A stretch of DNA of 64,000 nt from Diprion similis (Eukaryota > Arthropoda > Insecta > Hymenoptera > Diprionidae): contig NC_060112.1 in assembly GCF_021155765.1 (NCBI RefSeq), positions 19,096,001-19,160,000 of the forward strand, read 5' to 3'. Below, piece after piece: positions 13,101 through 24,710 of the stretch; the first letter of the stretch is position 1; the number at the start of each line of letters is the position of its first letter. The translations under genes and the position numbers were made by a program. A model generated the notes under the pieces. The model worked only from the letters and a program-made list of their open reading frames with translations, made no database searches and had not been told where the DNA came from.

Positions 13101-16100
13101 TGCATATCAACCGTGTCACGCGTTAGTTCGGAAAATGATTAAAACACAAGAAAAACAGGACCGAACAATGGGCTTCGATTATATGGGCATGACAAGTGCT
13201 AATGTCGCGTGCATTTTCGACAGAATGACTAAAACACAAGAAAAACAGAATCAAACGATGTAAGCTCTGAATTTTTCAAGATTATGCATATCAACCGTGT
13301 CACGCGTCAGTTTGGAAAATGATTAAAACTCAAGAAAAACAGGACCGAACAATGGGCTCCGATTATATGAGGATGACAAGTGCTAACGTCGCGTGCATTC
13401 TCCTACAAAATGACTAAAACACGAGAAAAACAGAATCAAACGATGTAAGCTCTGAATTTTCTCAGATGATGCATATCAACCGGGTCACGCGTCAGTTTGG
13501 AGAATGATTAAAACACAAGAAAAACAGGACCGAACAATGGGCTTCGATTATATGAGGATGACAAGTGCTAACGTCCGTGCATTCTCCTACAAAATGACTA
13601 AAACACAAGAAAAACAGAATCAAACGTTGTAAGCTTCGAATTTTCCCAGATTATGCATATCAACCGTGTCACGCGTCAGTTTGGAAAATGATTAAAACAC
13701 AAGAAAAACAGGACCGAACAATGGGCTTCGATTATATGGGCATGACAAGTGCTAACGTCGCGTGCATTCTCCTACAAAATGACTAAAACACAAGAAAAAC
13801 AGAATCAAACGATGTAAGCTTTGAATTTTCCCAGATTATGCACATCAACCGTGTCACGCGTCAGTTTGGAAAATGATTAAAACACAAGAAAAACAGGACC
13901 GAACAATGGGCTTCGATTATATGGGCATGACAAGTGCTAATGTCGCGTGCATTCTCCTACAAAATGACTAAAACACAAGAAAAACAGAATCAAACGTTGT
14001 AAGCTTCGAATTTTCCCAGATTATGCATATCAACCGTGTCACGCGTCAGTTTGGAAAATGATTAAAACACAAGAAAAACAGGACCGAACAATGGGCTTCG
14101 ATTATATGGGCATGACAAGTGCTAACGTCGCGTGCATTCTCCTACAAAATGACTAAAACACAAAAAAAACTGAATCAAACGATGTAAGCTTTGAATTTTC
14201 CTAGATTATGCATATCAACCGTGTCACGCGTCAGTTAGAAAAATGATCAAAACACAAGAAAAACAGGACTGAACAATGGGCTTTGATTATATGGGCATGA
14301 CAAGTGCCAACGTCGCGTGCATTCTCCTACAAAATGACTAAAACACAAGAAAAACAGAATCAAACGATGTAAGCTTTAAATTCATCTAAATTATGCATAT
14401 CAACCGTGTCACGCGTCAGTTCGGAAAATGATTAAAACACAAGAAAAACAGGACCAAACAATGGGCTTCGATTATATGGGCATGACAAGTGCTAACGTCG
14501 CGTGCATTTTTTACAAAATGACTAAAACACAAGAAAAACAGAATCAAACGATGTAAGCTCTGAATTTTCCCAGATTATGCATATCAACCGTCTCACGAGT
14601 CAGTTCGGAGGATGATTAAAACACAAGAAAAACAGGACCGAACAATGGGCTTCGATTATATGAGGATGACAAGTGCTTACGACACGTGCATTCTCCTACA
14701 AAATGACTAAAACACAAGAAAAACAGAATCAAACGATGTAAGCTTTGAATTTACCTAGATTATGCATATCAACCGTGTCACGCGTCAGTTTGGAAAATGA
14801 TTAAAACACAAGAAAAACAGGACCGAACAATGGGCTTCGATTATATGGGCATGACAAGTGCTAACGTCGCGTGCATTTTCGACAAAATGACTAAAACACA
14901 AGAAAAACAGAATCAAACGATGTAAGCTTTGAATTTTCCCAGATTATGCATATCAACCGTGTCACGCGTCAGTTTGGAAAATGATTAAAACACAAGAAAA
15001 ACAGGACCGAACAATGGGCTTCGATTATATGGGCATGACAAGTGCTAATGTCGCGTGCATTTTCGACAGAATGACTAAAACACAAGAAAAACAGAATCAA
15101 ACGATGTAAGCTCTGAATTTTTCAAGATTATGCATATCAACCGTGTCACGCGTCAGTTTGGAAAATGATTAAAACACAAGAAAAACAGGACCGAACAATG
15201 GGCTCCGATTATATTAGGATGACAAGTGCTAACGTCGCGTGCATTCTCCTACAAAATGACTAAAACACAAGAAAAACAGAATCAAACGATGTAAGCTCTG
15301 AATTTTCTCAGATGATGCATATCAACCGGGTCACGCGTCAGTTTGGAGAATGATTAAAACACAAGAAAAACAGGACCGAACAATGGGCTTCGATTATATG
15401 AGGATGACAAGTGCTAACGTCCGTGCATTCTCCTACAAAATGACTAAAACACAAGAAAAACAGAATCAAACGTTGTAAGCTTCGAATTTTCCCAGATTAT
15501 GCATATCAACCGTGTCACGCGTCAGTTTGGAAAATGATTAAAACACAAGAAAAACAGGACCGAACAATGGGCTTCGATTATATGGGCATGACAAGTGGTA
15601 ACGTCGCGTGCATTCTCCTACAAAATGACTAAAACACAAGAAAAACAGAATCAAACGATGTAAGCTTTGAATTTACCTAGATTATGCATATCAACCGTGT
15701 CACGCGTTAGTTCGGAAAATGATTAAAACACAAGAAAAACAGGACCGAACAATGGGCTTCGATTATATGGGCATGACAAGTGCTAACGTCGCGTGCATTT
15801 TCGACAAAATGACTAAAACACAAGAAAAACAGAATCAAACGATGTAAGCTTTGAATTTTCCCAGATTATGCATATCAACCGTGTCACGCGTCAGTTTGGA
15901 AAATGATTAAAACACAAGAAAAACAGGACCGAACAATGGGCTTCGATTATATGAGGATGACAAGTGCTAACGTCGCGTGCATTTTCGACAAAATGACTAA
16001 AACACAAGAAAAACAGAATCAAACGATGTAAGCTCTGAATTTTTCAAGATTATGCATATCAACCGTGTCACGCGTCAGTTTGGAAAATGATTAAAACACA

Positions 16101-19000
16101 AGAAAAACAGGACCGAACAATGGGCTTCGATTATATGGGCATGACAAGTACTAACGTCGCGTGCATTTTCCTCCAAAATGACTAAAACACAAGAAAAACA
16201 GAATCAAACAATGTAAGCTTCGAATTTTCCTAGATTATGCATATCAACCGTGTCACGCGTCAGTTTGGAAAATGATTAAAACACAAGAAAAACAGGACCG
16301 AACAATGGGCTTCGATTATATGGGCATGACAAGTGCTAACGTCGCGTGCATTTTCCTCAAAAATGACTAAAACACAAGAAAAACAGAATCAAACGATGTA
16401 AGCTTTGAATTTACCTAGATTATGCATATCAACCGTGTCACGCGTTAGTTCGGAAAATGATTAAAACACAAGAAAAACAGGACCGAACAATGGGCTTCGA
16501 TTATATGGGCATGACAAGTGCTAATGTCGCGTGCATTTTTGACAGAATGACTAAAACACAAGAAAAACAGAATCAAACGATGTAAGCTCTGAATTTTTCA
16601 AGATTATGCATATCAACCGTGTCACGCGTTAGTTTGGAAAATGATTAAAACACAAGAAAAACAGGACCGAACAATGGGCTCCGATTATATTAGGATGACA
16701 AGTGCTAACGTCGCGTGCATTCTCCTACAAAATGACTAAAACACAAGAAAAACAGAATCAAACGATGTAAGCTCTGAATTTTCTCAGATGATGCATATCA
16801 ACCGGGTCACGCGTCAGTTTGGAGAATGATTAAAACACAAGAAAAACAGGACCGAACAATGGGCTTCGATTATATGAGGATGACAAGTGCTAACGTCCGT
16901 GCATTCTCCTACAAAATGACTAAAACACAAGAAAAACAGAATCAAACGTTGTAAGCTTCGAATTTTCCCAGATTATGCATATCAACCGTGTCACGCGTCA
17001 GTTTGGAAAATGATTAAAACACAAGAAAAACAGGACCGAACAATGGGCTTCGATTATATGGGCATGACAAGTGCTAACGTCGCGTGCATTCTCCTACAAA
17101 ATGACTAAAACACAAGAAAAACAGAATCAAACGATGTAAGCTTTGAATTTTCCCAGATTATGCACATCAACCGTGTCACGCGTCAGTTTGGAAAATGATT
17201 AAAACACAAGAAAAACAGGACCGAACAATGGGCTCCGATTATATGGGCATGACAAGTGCTAATGTCGCGTGCATTCTCCTACAAAATGACTAAAACACAA
17301 GAAAAACAGAATCAAACGTTGTAAGCTTCGAATTTTCCCAGATTATGCATATCAACCGTGTCACGCGTCAGTTTGGAAAATGATTAAAACACAAGAAAAA
17401 CAGGACCGAACAATGGGCTTCGATTATATGGGCATGACAAGTGCTAACGTCGCGTGCATTCTCCTACAAAATGACTAAAACACAAGAAAAACAGAATCAA
17501 ACGTTGTAAGCTTTGAATTTTCCCAGATTATGCATATCAACCGTGTCACGCGTCAGTTTGGAAAATGATTAAAACACGAGAAAAACAGGACCGAACAATG
17601 GGCTTCGATTATATGGGGATGATAAGTGCTAACGTCGCGTGCATCATCCTACAAAATGACTAAAACACAAGAAAAACAGAATCAAACAATGTAAGCTTCG
17701 AATTTTCCTAGATTATGCATATCAACCGTGTCACGCGTCAGTTTGGAAAATGATTAAAACACAAGAAAAACAGGACCGAACAATGGGCATCGATTATATG
17801 GGCATGACAAGTGCTAACGTCGCGTGCATTTCCGACAAAATGACTAAAACACAAGAAAAACAGAATCAAACGATGTAAGCTCTGAATTTTTCAAGATTAT
17901 GCATACCAACCGTGTCACGCGTCAGTTTGGAGAATGATTAAAACACAAGAAAAACAGGACCGAACAATAGGCTTCGATTATATGGGCATGACAAGTGCTA
18001 ACGTCGCGTGCATTCACCTACAAAATGACTAAAACACAAGAAAAACAGAATCAAACGATGTAAGCTTTGAATTTACCTAGATTATGCATATCAACCGTGT
18101 CACGCGTCAGTTTAGAGAATGATTAAAACACAAGAAAAACAGGACCGAACAATGGGCTTCGATTAAATGAGGATGACAAGTGCTAACGTCGCGTGCATTC
18201 TCCTACAAAATGACTAAAACACAAGAAAAACAGAATCAAACGTTGTAAGCTTTGAATTTTCCCAGATTATGCATATCAACCGTGTCACGCGTCAGTTTGA
18301 AGGATGATCAAAACACAAGAAAAACAGGACCGAACAATGGGCTTCGATTATATGGGCATGACAAGTGCTAATGTCGCGTGCATTTTTGACAGAATGACTA
18401 AAACACAAGAAAAACAGAATCAAACGATGTAAGCTCTGAATTTTTCAAGATTATGCATATCAACCGTGTCACGCGTCAGTTTGGAAAATGATTAAAACAC
18501 AAGAAAAACAGGACCGAACAATGGGCTCCGATTATATTAGGATGACAAGTGCTAACGTCGCGTGCATTCTCCTACAAAATGACTAAAACACAAGAAAAAC
18601 AGAATCAAACGATGTAAGCTCTGAATTTTCTCAGATGATGCATATCAACCGGGTCACGCGTCAGTTTGGAGAATGATTAAAACACAAGAAAAACAGGACC
18701 GAACAATGGGCTTCGATTATATGAGGATGACAAGTGCTAACGTCCGTGCATTCTCCTACAAAATGACTAAAACACAAGAAAAACAGAATCAAACGTTGTA
18801 AGCTTCGAATTTTCCCAGATTATGCATATCAACCGTGTCACGCGTCAGTTTGGAAAATGATTAAAACACAAGAAAAACAGGACCGAACAATGGGCTTCGA
18901 TTATATGGGCATGACAAGTGCTAACGTCGCGTGCATTCTCCTACAAAATGACTAAAACACAAGAAAAACAGAATCAAACGATGTAAGCTTTGAATTTTCC
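10140..19000 (+). repeat. Variable-length higher-order cassettes (7, 8 and 10 monomers) in satellite 1
   Basis: A fixed run of monomer subtypes recurs six times: a GCGTTAGTTCGG unit (not present every time), a CGACAGAATGAC unit, a CTCCGATTATAT unit with TTAGGATG or GAGGATG, a TCTCAGATGATGC unit with CCGGGTCACG, and a GTCCGTGCATT unit. The TCAGATGATG marker lies at 10,691, 11,984, 13,462, 15,308, 16,784 and 18,631. The spacings are 1,293, 1,478, 1,846, 1,476 and 1,847 bp, that is 7, 8, 10, 8 and 10 monomers. The cassette is conserved while the filler between cassettes changes in whole monomers, as expected from unequal exchange. Confidence 0.85.
14140..14740 (+). repeat. Internal copy of the right-edge monomers of satellite 1
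   Basis: About three monomers here match those at about 19,310-19,910, next to the decayed end of the array, at an offset of 5,169 bp (28 monomers). Shared private variants are the A-run CACAAAAAAAAC, CGTCAGTTAGAAAAATGATC, GGGCTTTGATT, AGTGCCAACG, AATTCATCTAAATTATGC, CATTTTTTACAAAATG, CCGTCTCACGAGTCAG and GTGCTTACGAC. They occur nowhere else in the array, so a segment of about 5.2 kb that included the former array end appears to have been duplicated. Confidence 0.85.
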
Positions 19001-19955
19001 TAGATTATGCATATCAACCGTGTCACGCGTCAGTTTAGAGAATGATTAAAACACAAGAAAAACAGGACCGAACAATGGGCTTCGATTAAATGAGGATGAC
19101 AAGTGCTAACGTCGCGTGCATTCTCCTACAAAATGACTAAAACACAAGAAAAACAGAATCAAACGTTGTAAGCTTTGAATTTTCCCAGATTATGCATATC
19201 AACCGTGTCACGCGTCAGTTTGAAGGATGATCAAAACACAAGAAAAACAGGACCGAACAATGGGCTTCGATTATATGGGCATGACAAGTGCTAACGTCGC
19301 GTGCATTCTCCTACAAAATGACTAAAACACAAAAAAAACAGAATCAAACGATGTAAGCTTTGAATTTTCCTAGATTATGCATATCAACCGTGTCACGCGT
19401 CAGTTAGAAAAATGATCAAAACACAAGAAAAACAGGACTGAACAATGGGCTTTGATTATATGGGCATGACAAGTGCCAACGTCGCGTGCATTCTCCTACA
19501 AAATGACTAAAACACAAGAAAAACAGAATCAAACGATGTAAGCTTTAAATTCATCTAAATTATGCATATCAACCGTGTCACGCGTCAGTTCGGAAAATGA
19601 TTAAAACACAAGAAAAACAGGACCAAACAATGGGCTTCGATTATATGGGCATGACAAGTGCTAACGTCGCGTGCATTTTTTACAAAATGACTAAAACACA
19701 AGAAAAACAGAATCAAACGATGTAAGCTCTGAATTTTCCCAGATTATGCATATCAACCGTCTCACGAGTCAGTTTGGAGGATGATTAAAACACAAGAAAA
19801 ACAGGACCGAACAATGGGCTTCGATTATATGAGGATGACAAGTGCTTACGACGCGTGCATTCTCCTACAAAATGACTAAAACACAAGAAAAACAGAATCA
19901 AACGATGTAAGCTTTGAATTCGCCCAGATTATGCATATTAACCGTGTCACGTGTG

Positions 19956-20611
19956 AGCTCAAAATCTGATCAAGACACAAGAAAAACAGAACCGAATAAT
20001 TTGCGTCAATCAGAAAGGAATGTGAAGTGGTAGCGTCGCATACATTTTCTTCGACAATGACTAAAACACAAGCAAAACAGAATCAAACGATCTATGCTCA
20101 CAGTTTCTGCAAATTTTGGATACCGACAGCGTCACGTGGCAGTCAAAATATGTTTAAACCACGAGTACAAGAACCGAATGATTAGCGTTGATGATATAAG
20201 CAAGACAAGTACCAACGTCAAATGAGCTTTTCTTGACGATGATTATAAGACACGAAACGAATATACGAAAGAATCGGTTCGCGTCAATGACAAAAGCATG
20301 TCAAGAACTAACGTCGTGTGCATTCCACGTGACAATGACTAAAACACAAGAAAAACGGATTCAAACGATGTAGGCTAACAGTTTTTCTATATCTAGGATA
20401 ACAAGTGTGTCACGTGTGAGTTCAAAACATGATTAAAACCCAAGAAAAACAGAACCAAATAATTTGCGTTCATTATATAGGCATGTCCAGTGTTGACTCG
20501 CGAGCATTTTTCTTCAGAATGACTAAAACACAAGAAAAACCGAATGAAACAATGTAGGTTCACAGTTTTTGCAGATTTTGGATATCACTCGTGTCACGGG
20601 TTCATAACTAC
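19956..20611 (+). repeat. Decayed edge monomers of satellite 1
   Basis: Beyond 19,955 the satellite continues as about seven strongly diverged half-units, each recognisable by an A-rich core like AAAACACAAGAAAAACAGA. Cores lie near 19,965, 20,055, 20,145, 20,238, 20,333, 20,427 and 20,516, about 90 bp apart. The two half-unit types still mostly alternate (GAACC-type and GAATC-type endings). The last recognisable piece is CTCGTGTCACGGGTTC near 20,589-20,604. Such decay is usual where unequal crossing-over no longer homogenises monomers at an array end. Confidence 0.9.
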
Positions 20612-21129
20612 TAACAATTTTTTGTTTTAATTGCACCTGGGTAGATGTGGAGTAAATTGGTCTTCAGCAGTTTAAGGGAATGGGCCAACTGTCATGCAAG
20701 ATGGCTGCATCTATGTACGTATTTCAGCTTCGGGTACAAGGCGTCAGTTAGATCTCATCTACTTTGTTTCGCTCTAGTCTTCTTTCAATATTCTTGTTTT
20801 CTTAAATGGATGTTCGTATGCCATGTTATGATTTCTCATGTTACCTTTTCTTCGTACCTTATGGGCGAGGAGCTGTGTGCCAGACGGATCGCATTCATTT
20901 TTTATGTTGTAAGGGGTAACTCGTACATGAGTAAATAATAATATCCCGTTGTTTCATGGCGATTCATATACTTCATAAGGATCAATGTTGCTACAAAAAT
21001 TAAATATGAAGACTCATTTATTGCAAAATCAGAATTGTAGTTTATTTACCTACATGTCGTTACATCAACAATAAGTAATATCCAAAAATTAATAAATATC
21101 ACTTAACATGTCGGAAACATGTTTCTGCA
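20612..21129. other. Gene-free sequence between satellite 1 and a Harbinger relic
   Basis: No gene, RNA or repeat is recognised here. A 97-codon plus-strand ORF at 20,645-20,938 begins just after the last satellite trace. It is rich in aromatic residues and cysteine, shows no family motif, and has no supporting splice or leader signals. It is treated as chance. Confidence 0.5.
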
Positions 21130-22481
21130 CTTCACTTGTAAACCTCAGTATATTTGCTGATTGAGTTGATCATAGATGTCAAGGAGATTGTTCACAGCTT
21201 CTTCAGGAAACTTATATTCAGTTTTCGGCAATGCAGTCGTAATGTAAATTGTATGCTGCTATAACTGTTTCGATTATGAAAGGTATTTGGTGGTATTCCG
21301 TAAAGAATTTTATATGCTGAAATCATCCTTTCAGATGACCAAATGCCCTTTCAATAGCCATAAGTATTAACGAATGTATGAAATTGAATTCAGTTTACCG
21401 AGGTGTTAAATGGCCCTGTCACGAAACGGTGGAACAAGCCTATTTAAGGATCGATATGTAGGGTCCCCAATTATAAAAGTTTCAGCTTTGAATAATGAAC
21501 TCTCATCTTCTTTTGCTATACAGAATAAAGATGATCTGTATAACACACGAGCATTACAAAGAGATCAAGGCTTTACACGGGGCACATTGGTAAATTGCAT
21601 ATTACCATCTATGACAGCTTGCAGGTGAATGGAAAATAATTTTTTTTATCACGATAATCTCTCGCATCTGTAGCAGGTTTTTCAATCTGTATATGAGTGC
21701 AATCGATGGCACCGAGAAAATTGTGAATGTATCTCTTTCGATTAAATGTGTCGCACACTCTTACAGCCTCATGTTCCTGTGGCCATCTAATCTGTCATTT
21801 AATTTTCTCAACAGCCATCTATTGCGTATTGCGTATATGCCGTATTGTGTGAAAAACAGAAAATTGAGACAACAAGTCTGTCTGACATTATATGTAAAGG
21901 TTCCATGTTAGCAGTACTGTAATGAACATACAGATGCACAATTTGCCCATTATTAGTCTTTTTCAAAACTAGTGTTTTGGGATGAACACAGATCTTTCCA
22001 GCGCATCTGTAAGATGAAACTAATGTTAACTCACATCACCATATTCTAAAAACCATTTGCATTTATAATTACCGTTGAAGTCTTGTCCCCTTTTCTAAGC
22101 ACAGGTGACTTAAGTTACTTCTGTGTCCACGACCAGAATTTCTAAATAATTCTGTATGCGGTGTTATCTTTGTCTTGAAGTTAAGTCCTGCATTAAAGGA
22201 GGAAATAACAAGTCAATAGCTGCTTTGTCGCTACTTGAATCACAAAGATCTTCGACGTTACTGCTTGATGAATCACTCCAGTTGCTGTTTGCAGTAGTTG
22301 TACTGGAATCCGAAATTACTGATGTTTCTTTTAACCGGTGTATAAGTGGCTTGATCATCTGAAACAAGCCACGAAAATTTAAATTGTATCTTAATCGCCG
22401 TATGGAATACTTAGAGTATTGTAAACACTGATTACGCTTATTTTTATATAACACACATAACTCGTTATCAAGCATAGTCAA
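21130..22481 (-). pseudogene. PIF/Harbinger (HARBI1-like) transposase relic
   Basis: The minus strand, read across several frames, gives the order of a DDE_Tnp_4/HARBI1 nuclease. A helical segment with MEPLHIMSDRL lies near 21,890. An EHEAVRVCDTFNRKRYIHNF stretch is followed by GAIDCTHIQIEKP near 21,690-21,720 (first catalytic Asp). Then come YRDKKNYF, GDPTYRSLNRLVPPFRD near 21,420-21,470 (second Asp), and AIERAFGHLKG near 21,320-21,360 (the catalytic Glu). It ends with a piece close to 21,165 rich in NNLLDIYDQLNQ. Stops and frameshifts break it throughout, so it is inactive. A serine-rich 105-codon ORF at 22,164-22,481 may be its N-terminal part, which is uncertain. Terminal repeats and target duplications were not found. 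Confidence 0.8.
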
Positions 22482-22972
22482 AATTCAAATTCTTACCGCG
22501 AAGTGTTTTTTGTACACTGCATCGTCTATTTTCTTTTCCCTTATTTTTCTCTTCATTTGCATCTTCTTCAATTTTATACAAATTCGCAGTAAATTATAGG
22601 TTATGAGATCATTATACGAATCCCTAATTTACCTAAGTCCTATATCTTCTAAGCGTTCTAAATTTGCCCCATAGTGCACTCTCATGGCTATGTCTGGAGT
22701 TATGATGCATTCCAACAACGTGCACTGTGTCGGTACGGAGCTGGGTGGATTTTCACCACCAGTTAAATAATGGAGCAGCAAAACACTGCTCGACAAGCGC
22801 CCTTAGTGGTTGACACAAAACACGTGATCAAGGCACGGGGGCGCTAGCATTTTGCTGCCGCTGCGGATAGATTTTCATGATTTACAGTTTTTCGCTGTCA
22901 CGACGTGGCGCTGCCCGTGAAAATTTAGCTATGTGTTTGGCTCTGTGTCAACTTGATTGAAAGCCTCAATGT
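22482..22972. other. Gene-free sequence upstream of the MITE
   Basis: No coding region, RNA gene or repeat is recognised. The part from about 22,700 is richer in GC than its surroundings, with motifs such as GCACGGGGGCGCTAGC. It could be further transposon debris, but nothing supports a specific call. Confidence 0.4.
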
Positions 22973-23103
22973 GGGTGTGTTTCGATATTAGCTCTCAGTA
23001 CTATCAACAATCTTTTGTCACTTTTGTGCTGCCAAATTTATGGGAAGCCCTGCCTCTGCCCTAGGGAGTTTTTAGCGCTGCCAGCTAATTTCGGAACACA
23101 TCC
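22973..23103. mobile_element. 131-bp MITE, copy 1
   Basis: This short element begins GGGTGTGTTTCGATATTAGC and ends with the inverse of GGATGTGTTCCGAAATTAG, giving imperfect terminal inverted repeats of about 21 bp. The interior (GTGCTGCC, GCCCTGCCTCTGCCCTAGGG, GCGCTGCCAGCT) matches a second copy at 36,391-36,521. No coding capacity is present. A target duplication is not clear here: TGT on the left, TAT on the right. The TIR type and short size point to a non-autonomous DNA transposon; its family is not known to me. Confidence 0.75.
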
Positions 23104-24710
23104 TATGCTGTGAAAAAGCCATACACATAGAGGACCAGCTGCGTTACCGATCTTACCGCGCTTAGCTCCGAACCGCATCCAGTGAGAATAACTCAGGATC
23201 TAGCCGGCAGATCGCGTTCTTGTCGCCTTGTTTATAGGAGCTCGTGAATTGTGCATGCAGAAACAGGCACGATTGACGAATTTGAATCATTTTGAGCGAT
23301 AGAATCGAGTAAAATCTATTGTTTGCGTTTGTAAGAAGACATCAAAGCCAGTTAACATGTATTCAATTTATTTCCAGATGGTTAATTTCAAGATTTTCAT
23401 GGACTGTGGCTATAAAACATTTTTCAAACATGAAGCTATATTTTTTAGAATTATATACTGACATCAACGCCAAAAATAATTTGAGTATTGTTTTAACCAT
23501 TGCTCATTTATTCGATAATCCCTATCCTCCTCCCCGTTTCATGGCATTCTCAGCGATTAAGATTAGTTCAGTGATAATAAGTGGCAACAATTACATTAAT
23601 TTGCGAACGGTTCGTAAATGTACTGTTTTGATCCACCCTGCCCTTCTGGCAATTCAAAGCCCATCAAGCAGCTCCAAGACGATGGAAAAGTAATTCCCTG
23701 AAAATCAGATACAAACGGCTCAGCTAATGTTTGCAAAGTCGGTTTTTCTTGGTAGGATACATAAACGGTTACGAAACATCGGATGGCGATTACACAGTAT
23801 TACCGTTTTTTCCACTCTGCCGTGACACGGTGAGTACTGAAATCTGCGTAGAAATTTTCCTGACTTTTTCCGAGAAAAAAGGATGTAATTATCGATGATT
23901 TTCTCTTGAACCACGGATGAAAATAAAATTATCCTTGATATTTAAAAAATCAATGAAAATGTGCGTTTATGAAATATGCGTTTCTGGGGATCACCCTGTT
24001 TTTTGCAACAATTTTGAATCCCCTAATCGTTAAATCGCTGAGAACTTTCCTTATATTTTCCTAATTTTCGCGATTTTCAGGTTCAATATACAGTTCTTTG
24101 TGTAAAATATTTTGAGACCGACTAGATAATTTACAAAATAAAATAAAGTAGAAAATAGAAAAATCCTTTCAATGATTACAAGATTCAATTTATTCCATAA
24201 TAATTTTTCGCAGTAAGACAGAAATGTATACACGATACAATTAGCTATATTCATTTCCTTATAATTAGTCTTCGCGGTGAAACATTTCATGTAAATATAA
24301 CAGGAGTAAAGCATTAACCAATAACAAGGAAAAATCCCTCATTGCCATCTAACCAATAACAAAAAACAAAACCCTTGATAAAAGCAATACACTTACCTGT
24401 TAAAATCAATGTTACTTAAAATCTTCAAGAAAAATTGTCTATCAATTCAATTATTGAAGAACACGTGTTCTGCCTCTGCTTTTGTGGTAAAGATTATCAA
24501 AACAGTACATTACCACGACGTTACACATGATGTATCGAAGGCTACGGTAACCCTCCAAATTGACTACAAGTACGATGAAACACTTTTATAGAATCGGTGA
24601 AAGGTACGACAGGTGCATTAGCCATTGCATTGCTTAGCTTTTGATTCAAAAGTATTGCCACTCCGTTAGCGGCGCACTCCAGTGGCGGCCTGCTGAACTA
24701 TATCTCGTCG
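23104..24710. other. Gene-free AT-rich sequence
   Basis: No gene, RNA or repeat is recognised across this 1.6 kb. A 124-codon open stretch at 23,319-23,693 has no ATG at its start (TTG) and no domain signal. The minus-strand frame at 24,051-24,314 is low-complexity and AT-driven. The region before the P-like relic (24,000-24,600) is especially AT-rich. Confidence 0.5.

Larger units (their letters stand above)
1..19955 (+). repeat. Satellite 1: 185-bp dimeric tandem array
   Basis: A head-to-tail array in one orientation, about 108 copies. The anchor ACCGTGTCAC recurs at 1, 186, 371, 556 and 740, so the unit is 185 bp, with 184- or 183-bp variants caused by small deletions near the GCGTGCAT segment. 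Each unit is a diverged dimer: a 91-bp half beginning AAAATGATTAAAACACAAG and ending near CATTCTCCTAC, then a 94-bp half beginning AAAATGACTAAAACACAAG and ending near CGTCAGTTTGG. Monomer subtypes differ at the half-unit junction (CATTCTCCTAC, CATTTTCGAC, CATTTTCCTCC, CATCATCCTAC, CATTCACCTAC, or a 2-bp loss giving GTCCGTGCATT). No ORF of note runs through it. The array is cut by the left end of the window, so its full length is unknown. Confidence 0.97.

Noticed and set aside
1..19955. CRISPR-like array
   Set aside because: The whole 185-bp unit repeats without unique spacers, there are no cas genes, and the window is plainly eukaryotic.
1..19955. CENP-B-box-like motif (CTTCGATTATATGGGC) in satellite 1
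   Set aside because: It resembles TTCGNNNNANNCGGG only loosely: the A at position 9 is T and the CGGG end is shifted. A centromeric role cannot be claimed from it.
20645..20938. 97-codon ORF just after satellite 1
   Set aside because: No recognisable domain, no splice or promoter support, and biased composition; chance is more likely.
22156..22362. Plus-strand ORF opposite the serine-rich minus-strand ORF
   Set aside because: It is the antisense of the more plausible Harbinger-associated frame and shows no motif.
23319..23693. 124-codon open stretch
   Set aside because: It starts with TTG rather than ATG, has no motif and lies in gene-free AT-rich DNA.
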